A stretch of 64,000 nt of DNA, taken from positions 1-64,000 of the forward strand of contig JAHLKT010000001.1 of the NCBI GenBank assembly GCA_020444545.1, in the 5' to 3' direction. The DNA comes from Desulfarculaceae bacterium. Its GTDB lineage: Bacteria; Desulfobacterota; Desulfarculia; Desulfarculales; Desulfarculaceae. Shown here one piece after another: positions 51,085 through 59,110 of the stretch (positions are counted from its first letter, which is position 1; each line of letters begins with the position of its first letter). The notes below the pieces were generated by a model. That model was not told where the DNA came from. It was given only the letters and a program-made list of their open reading frames with translations, and searched no databases. A program made the translations under genes and the position numbers.

Positions 51085-51156
51085 GGAATGGGTGGGAAGG
51101 TATGACCAGCGTTAGACGATTCTATGATATAAATGACAGTAACTCTGGGGGGATGC

Positions 51157-51693
51157 ATGAATGATAATTGGCCAAGGTCCAAGGCGAAGCAGAAATCGTT
51201 TGCCTCCATGAGCCACGCCTTTTTCCTGACCTTTTCCTGCCACGACCGCAGGCGTCTTTTGGACGACGACGCGGCCAAGGGTATCGTGATCAATGTGCTG
51301 TCCGAGCAGTTGGAAAAAAGGAAAGGGAGATGCTTGGGGTTTGTGATCATGCCCGACCACGTGCATACCGTGGTGTGGTTTCCCGCCCCTGATGAGCTAG
51401 CCGAATTTATAAAGCAATGGAAAAGGCTTAGCTCGTATTATATCAGGAAAAATCTTGAGGGAAAGCAGCCCCAATATCATAAAGCGGTGAGAGCTAAGGA
51501 GCCGATATGGCAACGCCGCTACTACTGCTTCAACTTATATTCAGAAACCAAAATCAAGGAAAAACTCGACTACATGCACAACAATCCACTAAAGGCAGGC
51601 TTGGTGGCCAAGCCGGAGCTTTGGCCTTTCAGCTCTGCCAGGTACTATTTACTTGAACAACCGGTCGGGATTGATATCGGGATGCCGGGATAG
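51157..51693 (+). CDS. REP-associated tyrosine transposase (RAYT, Y1 HUH family)
   Basis: 178 aa from ATG 51157 (GGGGGG upstream). The HUH motif is PDHVHTVVW with H68 and H70; the catalytic Tyr is Y139 in LDYMHNNPLKAGLV, the usual RAYT sequence. WPFSSARYY closes the domain. The GC content is visibly below that of the neighbours, suggesting acquisition. It is followed by two REP elements in opposite orientation (51704-51890), the type of sequence RAYTs act on. No IS200 ends or second gene are present. Confidence 0.9.
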   Translation: MNDNWPRSKAKQKSFASMSHAFFLTFSCHDRRRLLDDDAAKGIVINVLSEQLEKRKGRCLGFVIMPDHVHTVVWFPAPDELAEFIKQWKRLSSYYIRKNLEGKQPQYHKAVRAKEPIWQRRYYCFNLYSETKIKEKLDYMHNNPLKAGLVAKPELWPFSSARYYLLEQPVGIDIGMPG

Positions 51694-51703
51694 GCAGAGC
51701 ATT

Positions 51704-51751
51704 GGGTGGCCCAGACAGCTCGCCTGTCTGGGCGCCGCAGGCGCAAGAGGT
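51704..51751 (+). repeat. REP element A (left arm of the REPIN)
   Basis: GGGTGG head, then CCCAGACAG-CTCGC-CTGTCTGGG (9-bp stem), then a second hairpin GCGCC-GCA-GGCGC (51732-51744) and AAGAGGTT (51745-51752). It directly follows the RAYT gene. Confidence 0.85.
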
Positions 51752-51841
51752 TTGGTACTGGACTTCGCCTTGGCAGTCGGCACAAGTAATCAATATATTG
51801 TTAATAAATCGCGCCGTTGGGGTGGTTCGGGAGGCCCTTAT

Positions 51842-51890
51842 GAACCTCTTGTTGCTTCGCAACCCAGACAGCAAGCTGTCTGGGCCACCC
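51842..51890 (-). repeat. REP element B (right arm, inverted)
   Basis: On the minus strand: GGGTGG head, CCCAGACAGC-TT-GCTGTCTGGG, then GTTGC-GAA-GCAAC and AAGAGGTT. It is the inverted partner of REP A; the second hairpin has different bases but keeps its pairing. Confidence 0.85.
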
Positions 51891-51951
51891 TGTCATTTTT
51901 ATTTCCAAACTTTCCCTTGTGACGCCCCTGCTTAAGGCGTTGACCTCTAAA

Positions 51952-51984
51952 ACAAAAGAAGGCCCCGCCGCTCGGCGAGGCCTT
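51952..51984 (-). terminator. Rho-independent terminator of the YcaO-TPR gene
   Basis: AAGGCC (51984-51979, minus) through a CCGAGCGG core to GGCCTT (51964-51959), followed by CTTTTGTTTT. It lies 27 nt after the YcaO-TPR stop. Confidence 0.75.
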
Positions 51985-52010
51985 TCTTATTGCCTGAGCC
52001 CTGCCCTAGC

Positions 52011-53762
52011 TTAAAGCTTTTGCTTTAGCTTTTCCAGGTTGTCGCGGGCGAAATCGATGCCGGGGTCCAGCTCCAGGGCGTGCTCGTACATCTTGCAGGC
52101 CTCCTCGATCTGGCCCAGCTCCCGGAGGTTGGAGCCGATATTGGCGTAGTTGATGGCCTCGCCCGGGGCCAGCTCGATGGCCTTGCCGAACGCCTCGATG
52201 GAATCCTCGTGCTCCTTGAGCATGAAGTGGCAAAAGCCAAGCAAGTTGAACACTTCCGCGTGGGGCTCTTCGAAATCGGCCGCCTTGCCCAGGGCCTCTT
52301 TTGCCTCATGGTAGCGGGCCAGGTCCTTGAGCGCCGCGCCCCGGTGGGTGTGGATGGAGGCCTCGTCCTTGGCCGGGGGGTTCAGGGTCAGGGCTGCGTC
52401 CAGGGCGGCCAAGGCCTCGTCGGGCCGCTCCAGGGCGTTCAGGGCCAGGCCCCTAAAGAATTGCAGATAGTAGCTCTCCCCGGCTACTTCAAGCATTTGC
52501 TCCAAGATGGCCAGCGCGGCCACCGGGTCGTCCAACTGGCTGGCCGCCTTGGCCGCATGGAACACCACGTCGGTGCCCGTGGTGCGCGAGGCAAAGTGCG
52601 CCCCCGGAACGATGGTGTAGACCGCGGGCACCTGGAGCTCCGGGTGGGTGGCGTTGAGGCAATAGGCTGTGAAGCCCCGCTCATCCAGCGCGGCCACGCA
52701 GGCGTCCAGCTCGGCCTTGAATTCCGGGGCGCTCAGGTCGGGCAGCGAGTCCAGGGGCACCGTGCCCGCCGCCTCCATGACATAGGCCGCCTCTTCCAGG
52801 CTTTGGAACTTGGGCAGGGCGCTCACCAGGTAGCTGGTGTGGGTCTGGAAGTCGCCGGCCAGCTGGGCCACCTCGGTCAGGGCGCGGATCAGGGCCATGG
52901 CCGGGCTGCTGGCGGTGCCCGCCGCGTAGACGATCTCGCTGCTCTGGGGAAAGGTGGCCGGGTCGTAGCACAGCGCGGCCACCGAGGGGATGCCCATGCC
53001 GCAGGTGAAGTCCTTGAGGAACACCTCGATGCCCGCCTTCTTGAACTTGGCGATCAGCTCGGCGGCCACCGGATCGCTCACGCTGGCCGGGTCGATGGCC
53101 GGGGTGGGCCGCTTTTCCAGGGTGACCACGGCCGAGATGTGGCGCTCCACCACCTCGCAGAGGCTCTGTAGGGCCGCCTCTTCCAAGCAATTGCCCGCAG
53201 CCGGGCCGTTGTACTCGTTGATGGCGTAGAACCAGCTCAGGGGCAAACGCTCGTCGCGATCCTGGTTCAGGTTGCGGGCCCAGGCCCAGGTCTGGGGCAA
53301 GAGGTCATACACCGCCTGGGCGCGCTCATAGTCGCCCTCGGGGTGGTACACCGCCTTGGCCGCCTGGGCAAAGGACATGGCCGCTTCCCCGGCCTGGGGC
53401 GCGGTGAGCAGCGGGAAATCGGTGGTCTTGATGAAGGAGAAGAAGCTGAAGCGCTCGGCCAGCTCCATCAAGGCGCTGGCCTCGGCCTGGACCGGGCTGG
53501 CCCCCTTGCCCATCTGCTTCTGGGTGCCGGTCAGGCCCTTGGCCCGGTCGCCGCACAGGCTGATGAACACCGGGATGTCCAGGCGTCCGGTGTCGATGCG
53601 CATGACCTTGCGCAGAATCTCGGCCCCCAGGGCCGCGAAGCGACCGCGCACCCAGGTTACGGTGTCCTCGGGGGGGCGCGCCTTGTCCTGCTCACCGGTG
53701 TAGCCCTTGGGGGCGGGCTTTAGCTCAATTCCCGAGGATGAGGGGGCTTCGGCCACGGCCAA
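52011..53762 (-). CDS. YcaO-domain protein with C-terminal TPR repeats
   Basis: 583 aa. The YcaO ATP-binding region is shown by QAEASALMELAERFSFFSF and NCLEEAALQSLCEVVERH (conserved acidic residues for Mg-ATP), then ASSPAMALIRALTEVAQL; it spans about 60-390. The C-terminus (about 420-583) holds four or five TPR units (LGFCHFMLKEHEDSIEAFGKAIEL and YANIGSNLRELGQIEEACKMY). YcaO enzymes activate a peptide backbone amide with ATP for cyclisation or thioamidation. It lies next to dsrC, separated by the dsrC terminator and transcribed the same way. A role in sulfur transfer with DsrC is plausible but not shown here. Confidence 0.85.
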   Translation of the reverse strand: MAVAEAPSSSGIELKPAPKGYTGEQDKARPPEDTVTWVRGRFAALGAEILRKVMRIDTGRLDIPVFISLCGDRAKGLTGTQKQMGKGASPVQAEASALMELAERFSFFSFIKTTDFPLLTAPQAGEAAMSFAQAAKAVYHPEGDYERAQAVYDLLPQTWAWARNLNQDRDERLPLSWFYAINEYNGPAAGNCLEEAALQSLCEVVERHISAVVTLEKRPTPAIDPASVSDPVAAELIAKFKKAGIEVFLKDFTCGMGIPSVAALCYDPATFPQSSEIVYAAGTASSPAMALIRALTEVAQLAGDFQTHTSYLVSALPKFQSLEEAAYVMEAAGTVPLDSLPDLSAPEFKAELDACVAALDERGFTAYCLNATHPELQVPAVYTIVPGAHFASRTTGTDVVFHAAKAASQLDDPVAALAILEQMLEVAGESYYLQFFRGLALNALERPDEALAALDAALTLNPPAKDEASIHTHRGAALKDLARYHEAKEALGKAADFEEPHAEVFNLLGFCHFMLKEHEDSIEAFGKAIELAPGEAINYANIGSNLRELGQIEEACKMYEHALELDPGIDFARDNLEKLKQKL

Positions 53763-53818
53763 TCTCCGCTGTATGCACCTGAGGGTGTCTATCCAAAATA
53801 ATGTATAGAATGCGCCAG

Positions 53819-53856
53819 AAAAGACGGTGCCCGCCGATTGCTCGGCGGGACACCGT
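53819..53856 (-). terminator. Rho-independent terminator of dsrC
   Basis: ACGGTG-T-CCCGCCGA and TCGGCGGG-CACCGT (minus) form a 14-bp stem with one mismatch, followed by CTTTT. It lies 22 nt after the dsrC stop, so the YcaO-TPR gene downstream needs read-through or its own promoter. Confidence 0.8.
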
Positions 53857-53878
53857 ATCTAAACGAAACTCTAGCTGA

Positions 53879-54196
53879 CTACACGCAGCCGGTCGGCTTG
53901 GCCAGGCCAGCCATCTTACAAGCGCCCTTGCCGGGGCCGCTGGGGAACAGCTCGTAGATCTGCTTCAGCTTGTAGCCGGTCACCTTGGTCATAATACGGA
54001 CCATGGGGGCGATGCCGTTCTTCTTGTAGTAGTCCTGGAGGTAATGGATAACCTTCCAGTGCTCGTCGGTCAGCTCGGAGATGCCCTCTTGCTCCTTCAC
54101 GTAGAAAGCGAAGTCGGCGTCCCAGCTCTCCGGATCCTGCAGGAAGCCGTCCTCGTCCACTTCGTAGTCTTTGCCCTTAAAGCTCACGGTCGGCAT
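53879..54196 (-). CDS. dsrC: DsrC, dissimilatory sulfite reductase sulfur carrier
   Basis: 105 aa with the DsrC/TusE fold and the flexible C-terminal arm containing both redox Cys, C93 and C104 (C-x10-C, C104 being the penultimate residue). This arm is the mark of true DsrC of sulfate reducers, where the trisulfide formed with DsrAB is passed to DsrMKJOP. TusE-like proteins of tRNA thiolation have only the last Cys. A strong AAGGAGG site precedes the ATG, and a TTGACA promoter lies 80-108 nt upstream. dsrAB is not in the window, as usual for Desulfobacterota dsrC. Confidence 0.95.
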   Translation of the reverse strand: MPTVSFKGKDYEVDEDGFLQDPESWDADFAFYVKEQEGISELTDEHWKVIHYLQDYYKKNGIAPMVRIMTKVTGYKLKQIYELFPSGPGKGACKMAGLAKPTGCV

Positions 54197-54275
54197 CTTG
54201 GGTTTCCTCCTTTACCAATTATAAATCGGCCCTGAAGGCCACTATTTCTCGTAGGGGGTCGTAAGCACAATGAAC

Positions 54276-54304
54276 TGTCTATCAATTCACCCAAGTACTG
54301 TCAA
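54276..54304 (-). promoter_or_regulatory. Sigma-70-like promoter of dsrC
   Basis: Minus strand TTGACA (54304-54299), a 17-nt spacer and TAGACA (54281-54276). The leader is about 75 nt long. The high expression expected of dsrC fits the perfect -35 and the strong Shine-Dalgarno sequence. Confidence 0.55.
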
Positions 54305-54391
54305 GCACAAACTGGCAAGCGCGGGCCCTGGCCACCCCAAGGGCGGCTGCCGGACCTGACCCGGGGCCGTGCATCTATCCCCTGTCATTCA

Positions 54392-57037
54392 CTAGTCGTT
54401 CACGAAGCTTAGCATACGCTCTCGGCTCTCCCGAAGGCGAGCCATTTTATCCTCGGCTTCCGCCACCTTGGCCTTTTCCTTCTCCACCACCTCGGCCGGG
54501 GCCTTGGCCAGGAAGCCTTCGTTGGACAGCTTTTTCTGGCTGGGCATGATTTCCTTGCCCAGCTTGGCCAGCTCCTTGTCCAGGCGGGCCAGCTCGGCCC
54601 CAAAGTCCACCAGCCCCTCCAGGGGCACGTAGACCGTCACTTCGGGCAAGGCCGCGCTGGCCGATTTGGCCGGGGGCTGGCCCTCGGGGGCCCAGCCGGG
54701 CTCACCGGTCTTGGCCAGGCTGGCGATGCGCCCGGCCTGAGCCTCCAAGATCGCCTTGGCCCCGGCGTCGTGGGCCATGAGCACCACCGGCGCCTGCTTG
54801 CCCGGGCTGATGCCCATCTCGCCGCGGATGTTCCGAACCGCGCCGATCACCCCCATGACCAGCTCCATCTGGCGCTCGGCCTCGGGGTCCTCGCGGTCGC
54901 AGGCGGGCCAGGGCGCTTTCATGATGCTGCCCTCGGTGCCGGGCAGGCGGTGCCACAGCTCCTCGCTCACAAAGGGCATGAAGGGGTGCAGGATGCGCAG
55001 CAGGCGCGAGAACACCTCGGCCAAGACCGCCTTGGAGGCCGCCTGGCGCTGGGGGTCGCTGTCGTCATAGAGCGAGCCCTTGGCCAGCTCCAAATACCAG
55101 TCGCAGAACTCGTGCCACACGAACTGGTAGGCCGCGCCCGCCGCCTCGTTGAAGCGGTAGTCCTCGATGGCCGCGCCCACCTCGCGGGCCACCCGGCTCA
55201 CCCGGGAGAGAATCCAGCTATCCTCCAGGCCCGGGGCCTCGGGCAGCTCACCCTGGGCCTGGTCCTCCAGGTTCATCAGGGTGAAGCGGGCCGCGTTCCA
55301 GATCTTGTTCACGAAGTTGCGGTAGCCCGCGATGCGGTCCTCGCTCATCTTGATGTCGCGGCCCTGGGCGGCGAAGGCGGCCAGGGTGAAGCGGAAGGCG
55401 TCGGTGCCGAACTGGTCCATCACGATCAGGGGGTCGATGACGTTGCCCTTGGACTTGGACATTTTCTGGCCCGAGGCGTCGCGCACCAGGGCGTGGATGT
55501 ACACGTCGGTGAAGGGCACGTCGTCCATGAACTTGAGGCCCATCATCATCATGCGGGCCACCCAGAAGAACAGGATGTCGAAGCCGGTGACCAAACAGGA
55601 GGTGGGGTAGAACTTGGCCAGCTCCGGGGTCTGCTCCGGCCAGCCCATGGTGGAGAAGGGCCACAGCGCGCTACTAAACCAGGTGTCCAAAACGTCGGTC
55701 TCCTGGCGCAGCTCGACGCCGCCGCAGGCCGGGCACTGCTCCGGCGTGGTGCGCGAAACGATCACCTCGCCGCACTCGCAGTACCAGGCCGGGATGCGGT
55801 GGCCCCACCAGATCTGGCGGCTCACGCACCAGTCGCGGATGTTGTTCATCCACTCGTAATAGGTCTTTTCCCACTGGGTGGGCACGATCTTGGTGCGCCC
55901 GTCCTGCACCGCCTTCAGGGCCTGCTCGGCCAGGGGGCCCACCTTGACGAACCACTGCTTGCTCAGGATCGGCTCCACCATGGTCTTGCAGCGGTAGCAG
56001 TGGCCGACCGAGTGCATGTAGTCGTCCTGCTTTTCCAAGAGACCCTGGGCCTCCAGGTCGGCCAGCATCACCTTGCGGGCCTCGAAGCGGTCCAGCCCGG
56101 CGTAGGGGCCGCCCTCCTCGTTGATGGTCCCGTTGTCGTCCATCACCCTGATCGCGGCCAAGCCGTGCTTCTGGCCGATCATGAAGTCGTTGGGGTCGTG
56201 GGCCGGGGTGATCTTGAGCGCGCCGGTGCCGAACTCGGTGGACACGTAGGGGTCGCGGATGATGGGCAGCTCGCGGCCCAACAGGGGCAACAGCACCGTG
56301 TCGTCGGGCAGGTCGGCGTAGCGCGGGTCCTCGGGGTTCACTGCTACCGCCGTGTCGCCCAGGAGCGTCTCTGGCCGGGTGGTGGCCACCACCAGATACC
56401 CGTCCGCGTTCTTGAAGGGGTAGCGGATGTGGTACAGCCCGCCCTTGACCTCCTCGTGCTCGCTCTCCAGGTCGCTCAGCGCGGTGTGGCAGCGGGGGCA
56501 CCAGTTGATGATGTAGTCGCCCTGGTAGATGAGCCCCTCTTCGTACAGGCGCACGAACACCTCGCGCACCGCCGTGGAGAGCCCCTGGTCCATGGTGAAG
56601 CGCTCGCGCTCCCAGTCGCAGGAGGCGCCCAGGCGCTTGAGCTGGTTGATGATCTTGCCGCCGTACTCGGTGCGCCACTCCCACACCCGCTCGATGAAGG
56701 CCTCGCGGCCCAGGTCGTGGCGGGTCTTGCCCTCACTGGCCAGCTGGCGCTCCACCACGTTCTGGGTGGCGATGCCCGCGTGGTCGGTGCCCGGCATCCA
56801 CAGCACCTCATGGCCGGTCATGCGCTTGTAGCGGCACAGGATGTCCTGCATGGTGTTGTTCAGGGCATGGCCCATATGCAGCTGGCCGGTTACGTTGGGC
56901 GGGGGGATGACGATGGAATAAGGGGGCTTGTCCGAGGCCGGATCGGCATGGAACAGGCCCTCGTTCTCCCAGTAGGCGTACCAGCGCTTCTCCACCTCGG
57001 CCGGTTCGTAGGATTTGGCGAGCGGTTCTTGGGCCAT
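54392..57037 (-). CDS. valS: Valyl-tRNA synthetase
   Basis: 881 aa from ATG 57037; GAGGAG lies 7 nt upstream, while ATG 57052 would have that site inside the gene. The class I signatures are PPPNVTGQLHMGHALNNTMQD (HMGH) and KMSKSKGNVIDP (KMSKS). The editing domain and a C-terminal coiled-coil arm (VDFGAELARLDKELAKLGKEI) are present. It attaches Val to tRNA-Val. The leader holds a large inverted-repeat element (57059-57319). Confidence 0.97.
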   Translation of the reverse strand: MAQEPLAKSYEPAEVEKRWYAYWENEGLFHADPASDKPPYSIVIPPPNVTGQLHMGHALNNTMQDILCRYKRMTGHEVLWMPGTDHAGIATQNVVERQLASEGKTRHDLGREAFIERVWEWRTEYGGKIINQLKRLGASCDWERERFTMDQGLSTAVREVFVRLYEEGLIYQGDYIINWCPRCHTALSDLESEHEEVKGGLYHIRYPFKNADGYLVVATTRPETLLGDTAVAVNPEDPRYADLPDDTVLLPLLGRELPIIRDPYVSTEFGTGALKITPAHDPNDFMIGQKHGLAAIRVMDDNGTINEEGGPYAGLDRFEARKVMLADLEAQGLLEKQDDYMHSVGHCYRCKTMVEPILSKQWFVKVGPLAEQALKAVQDGRTKIVPTQWEKTYYEWMNNIRDWCVSRQIWWGHRIPAWYCECGEVIVSRTTPEQCPACGGVELRQETDVLDTWFSSALWPFSTMGWPEQTPELAKFYPTSCLVTGFDILFFWVARMMMMGLKFMDDVPFTDVYIHALVRDASGQKMSKSKGNVIDPLIVMDQFGTDAFRFTLAAFAAQGRDIKMSEDRIAGYRNFVNKIWNAARFTLMNLEDQAQGELPEAPGLEDSWILSRVSRVAREVGAAIEDYRFNEAAGAAYQFVWHEFCDWYLELAKGSLYDDSDPQRQAASKAVLAEVFSRLLRILHPFMPFVSEELWHRLPGTEGSIMKAPWPACDREDPEAERQMELVMGVIGAVRNIRGEMGISPGKQAPVVLMAHDAGAKAILEAQAGRIASLAKTGEPGWAPEGQPPAKSASAALPEVTVYVPLEGLVDFGAELARLDKELAKLGKEIMPSQKKLSNEGFLAKAPAEVVEKEKAKVAEAEDKMARLRESRERMLSFVND

Positions 57038-57058
57038 CAGGGGGCTCCTCATGGGGTT

Positions 57059-57319
57059 TAACCCGCATATTTCATGAAGGCCGTGTGTCCGGCTGCCCCA
57101 GCCACCGGCATACGGTGTTGCTGGCTGCGCTCGGGCCTCGACGTAGACGGCGGCTACGCCTTCGGCCCTCGCTGGCCAGACGCCTTGTCTGCCGGCGGCT
57201 GGCTGTGCCGGGCCGGAATACAACCCGCACCTTGGCGCTACAGGCGTATTTTCATCACGGCCGCATGAATACAGGTTCGTTGTTCTACGCCACCCAACCC
57301 TCATGAAACATGCGGGTTA
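57059..57319. repeat. 261-bp inverted-repeat-bounded element in the valS leader
   Basis: The ends, 57059-57077 and 57301-57319, are a 19-bp inverted repeat with one mismatch (TAACCCGCATATTTCATGA). It encloses the second copy of the 124-bp repeat and an additional hairpin GTATTTTCAT...ATGAATAC (57248-57274). The element ends 22 nt before the valS start codon and so will fold in its transcript, with the ribosome-binding site close to the base of the stem. It may be a MITE or a regulatory leader. Confidence 0.6.
57087..57210. repeat. 124-bp structured repeat, copy 2
   Basis: Second copy of the repeat at 24616-24739, same orientation, with the same terminal inverted repeat and hairpins and one short indel in the CGTAG hairpin region. 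It is nested within the 261-bp inverted-repeat element. Confidence 0.75.
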
Positions 57320-57326
57320 TAGGGGC

Positions 57327-57385
57327 AAAATAAAAAGGCCGGGAGTCTTCTCCCAACCTTCTCACCGGCCGCCCGGGCCGGTGAG
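57327..57385 (-). terminator. Two stem-loops and T-run after the acidic protein gene
   Basis: A perfect 10-bp inverted repeat CTCACCGGCC/GGCCGGTGAG (57376-57385 and 57361-57370) directly follows the stop codon, then AAGG-TT-GGGAG/CTCCC-GG-CCTT (57335-57360) followed by TTTTTATTTT on the minus strand. The second is a good Rho-independent terminator. Confidence 0.75.
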
Positions 57386-58081
57386 CTAGTCTACTACTAC
57401 TTCGTCGTCGGGCTGGGCCGGGTCGGCCTTGCCCATGGCCATCTTGAGCAGCTTTTTCACCTCGGCCCGCACCAGGGGGCCCAGTTGCTTCTCAAGCTCC
57501 TCGGCCACCAGCTGGGCCACCAGCTCGGGACCCTCGTCGGCCAGGATGCGCCGCGCCTCTTGGCGGGCAGCCTCGGCCACCGCCTCGGCCGCCTCGGCGG
57601 CTTCTTTTTCCTCGGCCTCGGCCTGGGCGGCCTGCTCCTCGGGGCTGGGCTGGGGGCGGCCCAACTGGGCCAACAGATCGTCCAGTTCCGGGTCGCCGGT
57701 GCCTTCCGCCGGGGCGCCGGGCTTGGGCGGGGCCTGGGGCGCGCCCAACTCGGCCAGCAGGTTGCGCAGTTCCTCGTCCTCCAGCTCCGCGCCCGGGGCC
57801 TCGGGCTCCTGCGCCGCCGGAGGCTCGGGCTCGGCCGGGGGCTCTTCCAGGGCCTGGGTCTGGTCGCTGGGCACGCTCATTTCAGTCATGAGCTGGTCCA
57901 GCTCGCCGGGATCGGGCTGGGGAGGCGTCTGGGCGCTGAGCTCGGCCAGGATGCGGTCCAGCTCGCCCAATTCATCGGGCACGGCGCTCTGAGGCGGCGC
58001 CTGACCCGGATCCTCGGGCCGCACCACGTCGGTGAGCTCGATGATCTCGGCGTCGGGGGGCGGCGTGCTCTCTTTGCTCAA
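57386..58081 (-). CDS. Acidic protein with repeated ELD-type helical motifs
   Basis: 231 aa, no known family recognised. Pro/Glu/Ala-rich linkers separate four short amphipathic motifs: ELDRILAEL (about 40), ELDQLMTEM (about 60), EELRNLLAEL (about 104) and ELDDLLAQL (about 131). The C-terminal part (about 145-215) is a long helix AEEKEAAEAAEAVAEAARQEARRI, then LVAQLVAEELEKQLGPLV, likely coiled coil. There is no signal peptide. Its design, short linear helices on a flexible chain, suggests a scaffold or partner-binding protein. It lies between nfo and valS with its own terminator. Confidence 0.6.
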   Translation of the reverse strand: MSKESTPPPDAEIIELTDVVRPEDPGQAPPQSAVPDELGELDRILAELSAQTPPQPDPGELDQLMTEMSVPSDQTQALEEPPAEPEPPAAQEPEAPGAELEDEELRNLLAELGAPQAPPKPGAPAEGTGDPELDDLLAQLGRPQPSPEEQAAQAEAEEKEAAEAAEAVAEAARQEARRILADEGPELVAQLVAEELEKQLGPLVRAEVKKLLKMAMGKADPAQPDDEVVVD

Positions 58082-58154
58082 GTCCCACTCCGGGTAATAA
58101 GGCTCGGATAAGCCAGATAATTATCACAATTCCCGGGTATAGGCAACCAGGGGC

Positions 58155-59003
58155 TTAAGGCCCGCCCCTGCGCCGCAAACGGCGCAGCAGGGCCAGGTTG
58201 CGCCGGTCGGCCCAGCGGGTGTCCTTGGGGGTCTCCATGACCCCGCCGACTTCTTTTAGTCTCGGGTCGTTGACCAGCATTGCGAAGCAGTCCTGGCCGA
58301 TAAGCCCCTGGCCGATGTGGGTGTGCCGGTCGCGGTGGCCGCCCAGGGGGAAGTCGCTGTCGTTTAGGTGGAACAGCTTGACGCGCTCCAGGCCCACCAC
58401 CCGGGCCAGGTCGTCCAGAAAAGCCTTGGTCTGGGCCGCGCCGCTCAGGTCGTAGCCCGCCGCAAAGGCGTGGGCCGTGTCAATGGCCCCGCCGCAGGGC
58501 AGGCCCTTGAGGCTGTCCAGCAGGGCGGCCATGTCTTCCAGGCTGCCGCCCAAATGCCCTCCCCCGCCGGCGGTGTTCTCCAGCCACAGCTCGGCCGATC
58601 CCCCGCTGGCCTCGATGGCCCTCCGGGCGCCCTCGGCCACACGCTCGCGGCCCCAGGCCGCCTCGCGCTGGCCCCGGCTGCCCGGGTGCACCACCACGGC
58701 GTCCGCGCCCAGCTTGGCCGCGCGCTTCAATTGAGAAGCAAGCGCCTGATAGGAGCGCCGCCACAGGGCGTGGTCCGGGCTGGCCAGGTTGATCAGATAG
58801 GGGGCGTGCACCACCACGGGCCGCAACCCGGCGGCCTCGGATGCTTGGCAAAAGGCCTGGGCCTCGGCCTTGGTCAGCGGCTTTTGCTTCCAGGTGCGCG
58901 GGGTGCCGGAGAAGATTTGCAGGCACTCCAGGCCCAGACGCGCGGCGGCCTCGGCCGCGCGGGAGGGGCCCCCCGCGGCCGAGAGATGGATGCCCAGGCG
59001 CAA
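58155..59003 (-). CDS. nfo: Endonuclease IV (apurinic/apyrimidinic endonuclease)
   Basis: 282 aa, TTG start at 59003 giving MRLGIHLSAAGG. The AP endonuclease 2 family metal residues lie in VVHAPYLINLASP, WLENTAGGGGHLGG, GGAIDTAHAFAAGYDL, HLNDSDFPLGGHRDRHTHIGQGLIG and VMETP. It cleaves abasic DNA. The start region (26 bp including the first eight codons) is repeated at 59931-59956, right after the crotonase stop codon, suggesting that nfo was once directly downstream of that gene and was moved away by an insertion. The present start lacks a good Shine-Dalgarno sequence. Confidence 0.92.
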   Translation of the reverse strand: MRLGIHLSAAGGPSRAAEAAARLGLECLQIFSGTPRTWKQKPLTKAEAQAFCQASEAAGLRPVVVHAPYLINLASPDHALWRRSYQALASQLKRAAKLGADAVVVHPGSRGQREAAWGRERVAEGARRAIEASGGSAELWLENTAGGGGHLGGSLEDMAALLDSLKGLPCGGAIDTAHAFAAGYDLSGAAQTKAFLDDLARVVGLERVKLFHLNDSDFPLGGHRDRHTHIGQGLIGQDCFAMLVNDPRLKEVGGVMETPKDTRWADRRNLALLRRLRRRGGP

Positions 59004-59004
59004 G
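58979..59004. repeat. 26-bp direct repeat, nfo copy
   Basis: CCGAGAGATGGATGCCCAGG plus six more bases, identical to 59931-59956. It covers the nfo start codon and first residues. Confidence 0.9.
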
Positions 59005-59110
59005 GGGCTAATCCAGACTGGCGGTCATGGGGAGAGACATGTTGATTTCACCTTCGAGGGCGCAAGTTGCTCAGCGAGCCAAATGTGAAGCAAGACCTTG
59101 CCGGCAACGC

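Larger units (their letters stand above)
51694..51951. other. REPIN-bearing intergenic region
   Basis: Holds the two REP elements listed separately (51704-51751 and 51842-51890) and an AT-rich central spacer of about 90 nt (51752-51841) that contains AATATATTGTTAATAAA. No gene is seen. Confidence 0.7.

Noticed and set aside
57059-57385. T-box riboswitch before valS
   Set aside because: A GGGTGGCG stretch is present, but there is no specifier loop, no full T-box sequence and no terminator in front of the gene; the inverted repeats explain the structure better.
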